Positions 1-5,553 of a stretch of DNA of 6,161 nt are shown piece after piece. The stretch's first letter is position 1. Each line of letters begins with the position of its first letter. The stretch covers positions 1 through 6,161 of the forward strand of contig JADGRD010000230.1 of the NCBI GenBank assembly GCA_017881285.1, in the 5' to 3' direction. The notes below the pieces were generated by a model. The model ran no database searches, was not told where the DNA came from, and saw only the letters and a list, made by a program, of their open reading frames with translations. The DNA comes from Pseudomonadota bacterium. Lineage in GTDB: Bacteria > Myxococcota_A > Polyangia > Fen-1088. The position numbers were made by a program, and so were the translations under genes.

Positions 1-320
1 CAAGCGAGGTACATGTCACTGCCCTCCACGAGGGGCAGGCCGACGAGCTCAGGCACCTGATAGGGATGCAGTGCCAGCACACGCTCGCGCAGGGCAGGAA
101 ACAGCTCACGCCGGGTCTTGACCAAGCACAGAAGCTCGCCTTCGTTACAGATCTTGTCTTCCCACGCGTAGACCGAGCGCACGCCGGGCAAGACATTCAC
201 GCACGCGGCGAGCTTCTCGCTCACCAGCGTGTGCGCGAGACGGCCAGCCACTTCGTCGTCGGGCACCGTGATGAGGACGACCACGAACTCGGCGGGCGAG
301 GGCGAAGCAGCGTCGGGCAT
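1..320 (-). CDS. cutA: CutA-family divalent-cation tolerance protein, C-terminus cut off by the window edge
   Basis: The minus strand reads 106 complete codons from the ATG at 320 to the left edge with no stop. The product is recognisably CutA1, a small cytoplasmic trimeric protein with a ferredoxin-like fold, linked genetically to divalent-metal (copper) tolerance in E. coli but of unsettled biochemical role. Visible family signatures are VLITVPDDE near residues 15-23, AACVNVLPGVRSVYAWEDKI at about 38-57, LVKTR at 66-70, LHPYQVPEL at 84-92 and the closing GSDMYLA at 100-106. The last two bases (TG) fit the usual Trp of the YLxW ending, so only a few residues are probably missing. A purine stretch (AGAAG) lies about 7 nt upstream of the ATG. 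The gene diverges from everything to its right up to the SDR gene, so it belongs to a different transcription unit from hypAB. Family assignment is secure; metal specificity is not shown by the sequence. Confidence 0.93.
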   Translation of the reverse strand, partial: MPDAASPSPAEFVVVLITVPDDEVAGRLAHTLVSEKLAACVNVLPGVRSVYAWEDKICNEGELLCLVKTRRELFPALRERVLALHPYQVPELVGLPLVEGSDMYLA

Positions 321-398
321 GCGGTCTTCTACCTCAAGGAGCGGCTGCGTGCCCGCCGTCAGGTCGGGCCGCGTCCCGCCGTGACACAGTCGAAGGCC

Positions 399-572
399 AT
401 GGTCGCTGAGGCAACGCACCCCACGGCGGGCGCCGATGCCGAGCGCCCGCGATGGGTGCGCGGGGACTGGATTGCGGTCACCCTCGTTCTCGTCTGGGTG
501 GCGGTTTGCTTCGCCCAGACGCTCGGCTTCGGTTTCGTCAACTGGGACGAATTCAAAATGCATCGGGATTGA
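399..572 (+). pseudogene. Truncated N-terminal fragment of a TMTC-like (DUF1736-type) membrane protein
   Basis: This 57-codon reading frame has a charged, Pro-rich N-terminus (residues 1-22), one strongly hydrophobic helix (about 24-45) and the motif GFVNWDE (45-51), followed by six residues and a TGA. The order hydrophobic helix, then G-F-V-N-W-D, matches residues 21-46 of the complete TMTC-like protein encoded on the opposite strand at 2805-4460. In that family this is the first membrane segment and the start of the first extracytoplasmic loop. A 17-base block coding for FVNWD (534-550) is identical to the complementary strand at 4324-4340, and similarity stops right after it. The remaining ~500 residues of a normal family member are absent, so I read this as a gene remnant. 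No good ribosome binding site precedes the ATG at 399; an in-frame GTG at 381 is an alternative. It could also be a real single-pass small membrane protein, but the motif makes a relic more likely. Confidence 0.6.
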
Positions 573-581
573 CGATGCATT
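557..581. repeat. Perfect 9-bp inverted repeat, possible operator or hairpin
   Basis: The half-site AATGCATCG (557-565) is followed by a 7-nt spacer (566-572) and its exact reverse complement CGATGCATT (573-581). The TGA of the upstream fragment is in the spacer, and the TTGACG hexamer of the proposed promoter overlaps the spacer and right arm. The arms are much more AT-rich than the surrounding DNA. It has no T-tract after the right arm (C-run instead), so it is a poor intrinsic terminator. A dimeric repressor site covering the -35 region is the reading I favour, as inference. No regulator is identified. Confidence 0.5.
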
Positions 582-597
582 CCCCCACACGTAGTTT
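569..597 (+). promoter_or_regulatory. Candidate sigma-70-type promoter for the zinc-ribbon gene
   Basis: TTGACG (569-574) matches five of six -35 consensus bases. It is separated by exactly 17 bases from TAGTTT (592-597), which matches only three of six -10 bases. The strip is AT-richer than its neighbourhood and sits just before the zinc-ribbon gene at 618. The predicted transcript start would fall almost at the ribosome binding site (GAGGAG, 606-611), leaving a very short leader. That is tight, so this is a candidate only. Confidence 0.3.
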
Positions 598-617
598 AAG
601 AGCGTGAGGAGAAGAGC

Positions 618-872
618 ATGAGCCATCAGCAATGCCAGAGCTGTGCGATGCCCATCGAGAGCGGCAGTTACTGCCAGTACTGCGCGGACGAGAATGGCAA
701 CCTACAGTCGTTCGAGGAGCGCTTCGAGCGCATGGTGCAGTGGATGTCGCGCCAGAAGCCCGATCTTTCCCCCGCCGAGGCGCGGAACCAGACGCTCGCC
801 TATATGGCGCAGATGCCGGCGTGGCGCGATCATCCGAAAGTGAAGGCCGCGGCGGGGAAATCGCCGGGGTGA
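618..872 (+). CDS. Small zinc-ribbon protein of unknown function (84 aa)
   Basis: The product begins with a compact four-cysteine ribbon, CQSC at residues 6-9 and CQYC at 19-22, spaced by nine residues and followed by ADENGNLQSFEE. This pattern is typical of the small 'putative zinc ribbon' proteins whose N-terminus reads CQSCxMP. The remainder (about 32-78) is charged and likely helical, rich in Glu, Arg and Gln, with no membrane segment or signal peptide, so it should be a cytoplasmic zinc protein. The start is well supported by GAGGAGAAG at 606-614, immediately before the ATG. It precedes hypA by 106 nt on the same strand. Whether it belongs to the hyp unit is uncertain, because a GC-rich hairpin overlaps its stop. 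Function is unknown; a nucleic-acid- or protein-binding role is the usual guess for such ribbons but is not shown here. Confidence 0.85.
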   Translation: MSHQQCQSCAMPIESGSYCQYCADENGNLQSFEERFERMVQWMSRQKPDLSPAEARNQTLAYMAQMPAWRDHPKVKAAAGKSPG

Positions 873-891
873 GCCCGCGACTTCCCCGGCG
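862..891. repeat. GC-rich stem-loop overlapping the zinc-ribbon stop codon
   Basis: CGCCGGGG (862-869) and CCCCGGCG (884-891) form a perfect 8-bp GC-only stem with a 14-nt loop that begins with the TGA stop of the zinc-ribbon gene. There is no T-tract, so it does not look like a standard intrinsic terminator. It could stabilise the 3' end or reduce read-through into hypA. In DNA this GC-rich such a stem may also arise by chance. Confidence 0.35.
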
Positions 892-978
892 GCGGGATGG
901 TTGACAGCCGGGCATCCCATCGGCGAAGAAGCTGGCCGTGCCGGCGAGCAGGAAGCCGGCCATACTTCCCATGCTCCC

Positions 979-1335
979 ATGCATGAGCTTGCCATCGCCC
1001 AGGCGATCCTCGATCGCGCCAAGGCCGCATCCGAACGGAATGGCGGCGGCCGCGTGACCAAGATCGGGTTGCGCATCGGCGAGATCTCGGGCGTGGAGCC
1101 GGACGCGCTCGCCTTCGGCATCGAGGCCTTGAGCAAGAACACCCCGTTCGAGGGCCTGGCCCTCGAAATCGAGCAGCCGCGACGCAAGTTGCGCTGCGCG
1201 GCCTGCGCGGCCGAGTTCGAGCCCGAGGCGTTCGCCTACGCGTGCCCCGCGTGCCAGAACCTGTCCAGCGAGTGCATCGCCGGCAACGAGCTCGACGTCA
1301 GCTTCATCGAACTAGAGGATCCGCCATGCGCGTAG
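979..1335 (+). CDS. hypA: Hydrogenase nickel-insertion protein HypA
   Basis: HypA is a nickel-binding metallochaperone that acts with the GTPase HypB to load Ni into the large subunit of [NiFe]-hydrogenase in the cytoplasm. The 118-residue product has the usual family length. I chose the ATG at 979, although the frame is open further upstream, because it gives the invariant N-terminal Met-His-Glu-Leu; the amino terminus, His2 and neighbouring residues form the nickel site. The structural zinc site is complete: CAAC (Cys73, Cys76) and CPAC (Cys89, Cys92). The C-terminal GNELDVSFIELE (102-113) is also typical. No strong ribosome binding site is seen directly upstream; AGGAAG at 950-955 is too far away and sits in the loop of a short GCCGGC inverted repeat (940-945/955-960). 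The last 10 nt overlap the start of hypB, which argues for translational coupling. Confidence 0.96.
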   Translation: MHELAIAQAILDRAKAASERNGGGRVTKIGLRIGEISGVEPDALAFGIEALSKNTPFEGLALEIEQPRRKLRCAACAAEFEPEAFAYACPACQNLSSECIAGNELDVSFIELEDPPCA

Positions 1336-1985
1336 CCGTCGAAGAGAAGGTCCTGAGCGAAAACGACAAACTGGCCATCGGCCTGCGCGAGCGCTTCCGC
1401 AGGAACAAGGTTTTCTGCGTGAACCTCATCAGCTCGCCTGGCTCGGGCAAAACCGCGCTCCTCGAACGCACGCTGGAGGCGTTGCCCAAGTCGGCCAAGG
1501 TTGCGGTGCTCACCGGCGACATCCAGACCGAGAACGATGCGCGCCGCCTGGCCCACGCGGGCTTTCCAGTCAAGCAGATCACCACCGGCGGCACCTGTCA
1601 CCTCGACGCCAGCATGATCATCAAGGCGCTCGCCGACTGGGATCTCGCCACCATCGACATCCTTTTCGTCGAGAACGTGGGCAATCTCGTGTGCCCGACC
1701 AGCTACGATCTGGGCGAGCACGCCAAGATCGTCGTGCTCAGCGTAACCGAGGGCGAGGACAAGCCGCTCAAGTACCCGTCGATCTTCGCCGTCTCCGAGC
1801 TGTGCATCATCAACAAGATCGATCTCCTGCCGTACGTGTCGTTCGCTCTCGACGAGGCTCTGGCGAACGTGCGCCAAGTCCATCCCGGGATGGCCGTGGT
1901 GCAGACGAGCTGCACCAAGCGTGAGGGCCTCGACGGCTGGCTCCAGTGGATCGAGCAGCGTCGCGCGCAGGCGATGGCCGAGTAG
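1326..1985 (+). CDS. hypB: Hydrogenase nickel-insertion GTPase HypB
   Basis: HypB is a SIMIBI-class GTPase that powers or gates nickel transfer to the hydrogenase large subunit together with HypA. The 219-residue protein has the P-loop SSPGSGKT (36-43), TGDIQTEND (63-71), the metal-site Cys-His pair in GGTCHLD (Cys91, His92), ENVGNLVCP with the second metal cysteine (Cys123), and the guanine-specificity motif NKID (163-166). The ATG at 1326 is preceded by GAGGA (1315-1319) at a 6-nt spacing inside the end of hypA. The frame is open further upstream, but that part overlaps hypA and has no HypB character. The N-terminus is of the short type: it has neither the CxxCGC high-affinity nickel motif of E. 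coli HypB nor the histidine-rich stretch of rhizobial HypB. It therefore probably does not store nickel itself and depends on HypA or another donor. Confidence 0.97.
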   Translation: MRVAVEEKVLSENDKLAIGLRERFRRNKVFCVNLISSPGSGKTALLERTLEALPKSAKVAVLTGDIQTENDARRLAHAGFPVKQITTGGTCHLDASMIIKALADWDLATIDILFVENVGNLVCPTSYDLGEHAKIVVLSVTEGEDKPLKYPSIFAVSELCIINKIDLLPYVSFALDEALANVRQVHPGMAVVQTSCTKREGLDGWLQWIEQRRAQAMAE

Positions 1986-2005
1986 GACAGCGGAGGGCAA
2001 AGCGC

Positions 2006-2794
2006 ATGGCGAACCTGGGACACACGGCCCTCATTACCGGCGCCTCGGCCGGCATCGGGCGCGAGTTGGCCAAGCTGGCGGCGCAGGACAAGCGCGACCT
2101 CGTGCTGGTGGCGCGGCGACGCGACCGCCTGGAGGAGATCGCGGCGGAATTGCGGGCGGCGCGCGGCGTGACGGTCACGGTGATCGCGGCGGATCTGGGC
2201 CAGCCGGCCGCGCCCCAGGCCATCTTCGAGCAAGTGCGGGCGGCGGGCATCGAGCTCGAGTGCCTGATGAACAACGCTGGCTTCGGCAGCGTCGGGCCCT
2301 TCGCCGAAATGAATCGACCTCGCCAGCTCGAGATGATCGACGTGAACGTGCGCGCACTCGTCGAGCTGACCCACCTTTGCTTGCCGGGGATGCTCGCGCG
2401 CCAGCGCGGCCAGATCCTGAACGTCGCTTCGATCGCGGGGTTCGTGCCGGGCCCGTACATGGCCACCTACTATGCGAGCAAGGCCTTCGTGCTGAGCTTC
2501 ACCGAGGCGCTCGCTACCGAATTGCGCGGGACCGGCGTCACCGCGACCGCGTCTTGCCCCGGCCCCACCGCCACTGAATTCGGCGATGTCGCTGGCAGCG
2601 CACGGACCAAGCTCCTCCGTCGCGGTGTCGCGGATGCCGCGGGGGTGGCCAAGCATGCGTACCGGGCCATGCTCGCCGGCCGGGTCGTGGCCATTCCGGG
2701 CCTCATGAACAACCTCCTCGCGCAGTCGGTTCGCTTCGGCCCGCGCGCGCTCATCCGCCGCATCGCCGCGGGGCTCAATACTCTCCGGAAGTAG
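2006..2794 (+). CDS. Classical short-chain dehydrogenase/reductase (SDR), substrate unknown
   Basis: The 262-residue product is a complete Rossmann-fold SDR. It has the glycine motif TGASAGIG (11-18), a basic stretch after the second strand (ARRRDR, 36-41) that suggests NADP(H), NNAG (89-92), the catalytic Ser142 in NVASIAG, the catalytic Tyr155 and Lys159 (YxxxK), and PGPTATEF (185-192) after the sixth strand. The general look, including the C-terminal basic helix and tail GLMNNLLAQSVR (232-243), fits the DltE/YqjQ-like group of uncharacterised SDRs often annotated as SDR-family oxidoreductases. The start at 2006 has GGAGGG (1992-1997) 8 nt upstream. It begins 20 nt after hypB ends and is probably cotranscribed with it, but no SDR is known to take part in hydrogenase maturation, so the link may be positional only. 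Substrate cannot be told from the sequence. Confidence 0.93.
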   Translation: MANLGHTALITGASAGIGRELAKLAAQDKRDLVLVARRRDRLEEIAAELRAARGVTVTVIAADLGQPAAPQAIFEQVRAAGIELECLMNNAGFGSVGPFAEMNRPRQLEMIDVNVRALVELTHLCLPGMLARQRGQILNVASIAGFVPGPYMATYYASKAFVLSFTEALATELRGTGVTATASCPGPTATEFGDVAGSARTKLLRRGVADAAGVAKHAYRAMLAGRVVAIPGLMNNLLAQSVRFGPRALIRRIAAGLNTLRK

Positions 2795-2825
2795 TGTCGA
2801 TACGTCAGGGCGGTGAGGTACTTCC
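2787..2825. repeat. 7-bp inverted repeat across the convergent gene junction
   Basis: GGAAGTA (2787-2793) and TACTTCC (2819-2825) are exact reverse complements. They flank the 10-bp gap between the convergent SDR and membrane-protein genes and take in both stop codons. The loop is 25 nt and there is no T-tract, so a terminator role is weak. It is listed because the junction offers no other termination signal. Confidence 0.25.
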
Positions 2826-4460
2826 CTCGCTCGCGTGCAGCGTCCGCGCCCGCTGCCAGTCGGAGTTGGCATTGTCGGTACGGCCCATGCGCTCGAACAT
2901 CCGCGCGCGGTTGGCGAAATAGTCGCCCCGGTCAGGGCGTAGGCGGATGGACTCGCTCTCGTCGGCCACGGCATCGTCGAGCCGGCCCAGTTGGACGAGG
3001 GTGACGGCCCGGTCGTTCAAGATGGCGGCGCGGCGTTTGTCCGCGTGGGTGGGGCTGACGGGCGGGGGGCTGGCGAGTGCGGCGGTGTAGTCAGCGAGAG
3101 CTTGGCCAAGATTTCCGCGCTGGTAGTAGTAGTCGGCGCGGCTGTTGTGGGCCTCGACATTGCCCGGCTCGCACGCGAGCACCTGGCTCCACAAGCTTTC
3201 GCTGTCATGCCACACGGCGATCTGCTTGATGGAGAGCCAGGACAGGCTCGCGGTGAGAAGCGCGAAGATCGCCGCCAGCGTCGGCAGCCAGAATCGGGAT
3301 GAGACAGCGGCCCGTTCCCAGACAAATCCGACAGCGGCGCCGGCGAGGATCGCGAGGGCAATACCGGGCAAATAGGTGTAGCGCTCCGCCATGGCCTGGG
3401 GCCCGACCTGCACGATGCCGAGCACGGGTAGAAGCATCACGAGGTAGCTCAAGAGCCCGACCACGAGCGGGCGTCGCCGGCGCTTGAGCGCCCAGCACAG
3501 CATGACCAGGAGGACCAAGGCGAGCAGCCGGGAGGCAAGCGCCTGGCGGGCCTCCCACCACGAGGACAGGTCGGACAGCATGGGGTACGAGTAGAGGGCT
3601 CGCAGCTCCGACGGCCACAAGGTCTTGCCGAGGTACGCCACCGGGGCTTGTATCGCGACCGACAGCCTCGTACGCAGTGGCAAGTCCGCGAGGGCGCGCA
3701 TGGCGCCGGCCGCTTGCTGTGCGTGCAAGGTCACCAGGGCCGCTGCCATGGCAAGGAGCACGAAGGGCAGCTTTTCGGCGAGCAGCCGGCGCAGCCGAGG
3801 CCGCCGCAGGCGTGCTAGCGGATAGGCGTCGAGCACAAGCAGTACGAGCGGGAAGCTGACGGCCATGGGCTTCGAAAGCAGCGCCAACGCGAAGCAGGCG
3901 AGGGTGGCGAGATACCAACGCGAGATGGATGTCCCTCTCGCGTGGCGGAGATAGCCGAGCAGGCCGAGAAGGTAGAACAGCGTGCACAGCAATTCCTTGC
4001 GCTCCGACACCCAGGCCACGCATTCCACGCGCAAGGGGTGCAGCCCCCACAGCAACCCCGCCGCGATACCGGCCGCGATGATTTCTCGCCGGGATAGTGC
4101 GCGCACGCCGAGGATTGCGCAGCAGAGCAAGACCACGAGGCCGGCATTGAGCGCATGCACGACGAGACTCGTCAGGTGGTGTCCCGGGGCCCAAAGGCCG
4201 AAGACGGCGTGATCCACCGCATGCGAGAGGGTGGCCAAGGGATGCCAGTTTCCGCTCGCGTGGAATGTGGTGAAGGCAGCGGGCAGGGCCTTTGCCAGCG
4301 GATCGCGATTGACGTAGACGCCGTCGTCCCAGTTGACGAATCCGTTGCCCAGGACCGGGAGATAGACCAGGCATACGAGCAAGGCCACGCCGGCCGCCGC
4401 CAGATGGGCGGACTGCGAACCGCCACCTTTCTGCGTGTGCGCCGGGTTGCTCATCACCAT
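2805..4460 (-). CDS. TMTC-like (DUF1736-type) polytopic membrane protein with C-terminal TPRs, possible glycosyltransferase
   Basis: The 551-residue protein has roughly eleven to twelve hydrophobic segments between about residues 18 and 411, then a soluble C-terminus with about three tetratricopeptide repeats (about 434-467, 478-510 and 512-542). Conserved blocks of bacterial TMTC-like proteins are present: GNGFVNWDD (38-46) in the first extracytoplasmic loop, NWHPLATLSHAVD (71-83), GLHPLRVECVAWVSERKELL (139-158), SKPMAVSFPLVLLVLDAYPL (196-215), LWPSELRALYSYP (281-293) and PVLGIVQVGPQAMAERYTYL (345-364). The WDD acidic pair is where GT-C transferases place catalytic or metal-binding acids. 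Eukaryotic TMTC proteins are O-mannosyltransferases, while bacterial ones are uncharacterised, so a lipid-linked sugar transferase role is inference. Two starts are possible, ATG at 4460 and ATG at 4454; neither has a clear ribosome binding site. The gene follows hypE by only 35 nt on the same strand and may be cotranscribed with it. A fragment of a related gene lies at 399-572. Confidence 0.88.
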   Translation of the reverse strand: MVMSNPAHTQKGGGSQSAHLAAAGVALLVCLVYLPVLGNGFVNWDDGVYVNRDPLAKALPAAFTTFHASGNWHPLATLSHAVDHAVFGLWAPGHHLTSLVVHALNAGLVVLLCCAILGVRALSRREIIAAGIAAGLLWGLHPLRVECVAWVSERKELLCTLFYLLGLLGYLRHARGTSISRWYLATLACFALALLSKPMAVSFPLVLLVLDAYPLARLRRPRLRRLLAEKLPFVLLAMAAALVTLHAQQAAGAMRALADLPLRTRLSVAIQAPVAYLGKTLWPSELRALYSYPMLSDLSSWWEARQALASRLLALVLLVMLCWALKRRRRPLVVGLLSYLVMLLPVLGIVQVGPQAMAERYTYLPGIALAILAGAAVGFVWERAAVSSRFWLPTLAAIFALLTASLSWLSIKQIAVWHDSESLWSQVLACEPGNVEAHNSRADYYYQRGNLGQALADYTAALASPPPVSPTHADKRRAAILNDRAVTLVQLGRLDDAVADESESIRLRPDRGDYFANRARMFERMGRTDNANSDWQRARTLHASEGSTSPP

Positions 4461-4495
4461 GCAAGGTTCACGAGAATCGGGACCCTGTCAAACCG

Positions 4496-5551
4496 TCAGC
4501 AGATGCGCGGCAGTTGCTCTCCGCTGTGCATGTCGAGGATGCGCTTGGTGCCGATGCGGCTTTTCAGGGTCACGAGCGCGGCGGGAGTTTCCGAGACGAT
4601 GCCAATGCGCGCGGCCTGGGCGCTGACCGCGTGGCCGCGCAGGATCGCGAGTGCCGGCTCGGCCTGCGCGGCCGGCACGAAAGTGACGAAGCGTCCTTCA
4701 TTGGCGAGATAGAGCGGGTCGAGGCCGAGGATCTCGCAGGCGCCACGGACGTTCTCCTCGACGGCGATGGCGTCTTCGTCGATGTCCACGTGCAAGCGGC
4801 TGGATTCGGCGATCTCGATGAGGCTGGTGGCGAGCCCGCCGCGCGTCAGGTCGCGCAGGCAGTGAACCTCGATCCCCGCGGCGAGGAGCGCGAGCACGGG
4901 CGCGGCGAGCGGCGCGCAGTCGGTCTCGATGGTGCTCTCGAATTGCAGGCCCTCGCGCACGGCCATGATGGCCACGCCGTGGCGGCCGACGTCGCCGCTC
5001 AACAGAATGGCGTCGCCCGGGCGCACGCTCGACGGGGCGATGGCCAGGCCGTGTTCGATGACGCCGACGCCGGCGGTGTTGACGAAGAGGCCATCGCCCT
5101 TGCCGCGGTCGACGACCTTGGTGTCGCCGGTGACGATGTCGACCGATGCGGCCTTCGCGGTGCGCGCCATGGAGGCCACGACCCGCTCGAGCGTTGCGAT
5201 GGGCAGGCCTTCCTCCAGGATGAACCCCGCGGAAAGCGCGAGCGGGCGCGCGCCACACATGGCGAGATCGTTCACGGTGCCGGTGACGGCCAGGGTGCCG
5301 ATGTCGCCGCCGGGGAAGAAGAGCGGGTGCACGACGTAGGAATCGGTGGTGAAGGCGATGCGGCCATTGCCTGCCGCCAGCACGGCGCCATCGTGGCGCG
5401 ATGCGAGCGGCTGGTTGCCGAAGGCTGGGAGCACGACGCGTTCGAGCAGCGTGTGCATCATCCGGCCACCGCCGCCGTGGGCGAGGGTGACGTGGTCTTG
5501 ATTGCTCAGGGGAAGAGGACAGCTTCCGGCGAAGGTGGGGGCGTTGGGCAT
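4496..5551 (-). CDS. hypE: Hydrogenase maturation protein HypE (carbamoyl dehydratase)
   Basis: HypE receives a carbamoyl group from HypF on its C-terminal cysteine and dehydrates it with ATP to a thiocyanate. The cyanide is then passed to the iron held by HypC-HypD. The 351-residue product is full length for the family. It opens with DHVTLAHGGGGRMMHTLL (19-36), continues with FTTDSYVVHPLFFPGGDIG (67-85), GTVNDLAMCGARP (91-103), VTGDTKVVDRGKGDG (140-154), LSGDVGRHG (184-192) and LRDLTRGGLAT (232-242) of the PurM/AIR-synthase fold, and ends in the diagnostic PRIC with the modified cysteine at the very C-terminus (Cys351). The start at 5551 is chosen because GGGGAG (5563-5558 on the minus strand) lies 6 nt upstream and the family-like sequence begins there. 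The frame stays open for 57 more codons, but these overlap hypD and look unrelated. Only 2 nt separate it from the hypD stop. Confidence 0.97.
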   Translation of the reverse strand: MPNAPTFAGSCPLPLSNQDHVTLAHGGGGRMMHTLLERVVLPAFGNQPLASRHDGAVLAAGNGRIAFTTDSYVVHPLFFPGGDIGTLAVTGTVNDLAMCGARPLALSAGFILEEGLPIATLERVVASMARTAKAASVDIVTGDTKVVDRGKGDGLFVNTAGVGVIEHGLAIAPSSVRPGDAILLSGDVGRHGVAIMAVREGLQFESTIETDCAPLAAPVLALLAAGIEVHCLRDLTRGGLATSLIEIAESSRLHVDIDEDAIAVEENVRGACEILGLDPLYLANEGRFVTFVPAAQAEPALAILRGHAVSAQAARIGIVSETPAALVTLKSRIGTKRILDMHSGEQLPRIC

Positions 5552-5553
5552 AC

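Noticed and set aside
352..382. Direct repeat CCCGCCGT at 352-359 and 375-382
   Set aside because: Only two 8-bp copies, made of common GC-rich words, with no further copies or periodicity.
66..398. Upstream extension of the plus-strand frame that ends at 572
   Set aside because: This part is antisense to cutA and shows no similarity to the TMTC-like family. Only the part from about 381-399 onward has family character.
901..906. Perfect TTGACA hexamer upstream of hypA
   Set aside because: No acceptable -10 sequence lies 16-18 bases downstream (the region reads GCGAAGAA), and no -24/-12 sigma-54 pattern is seen, so a promoter cannot be supported.
901..978. Longer HypA start at 901
   Set aside because: The 26 extra residues have no counterpart in HypA and would bury the invariant Met-His nickel site; the ATG at 979 gives the canonical N-terminus.
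1703..2974. A 423-codon minus-strand open frame
   Set aside because: It is antisense to hypB and the SDR, crosses the convergent junction and has no recognisable domain; a GC-driven shadow.
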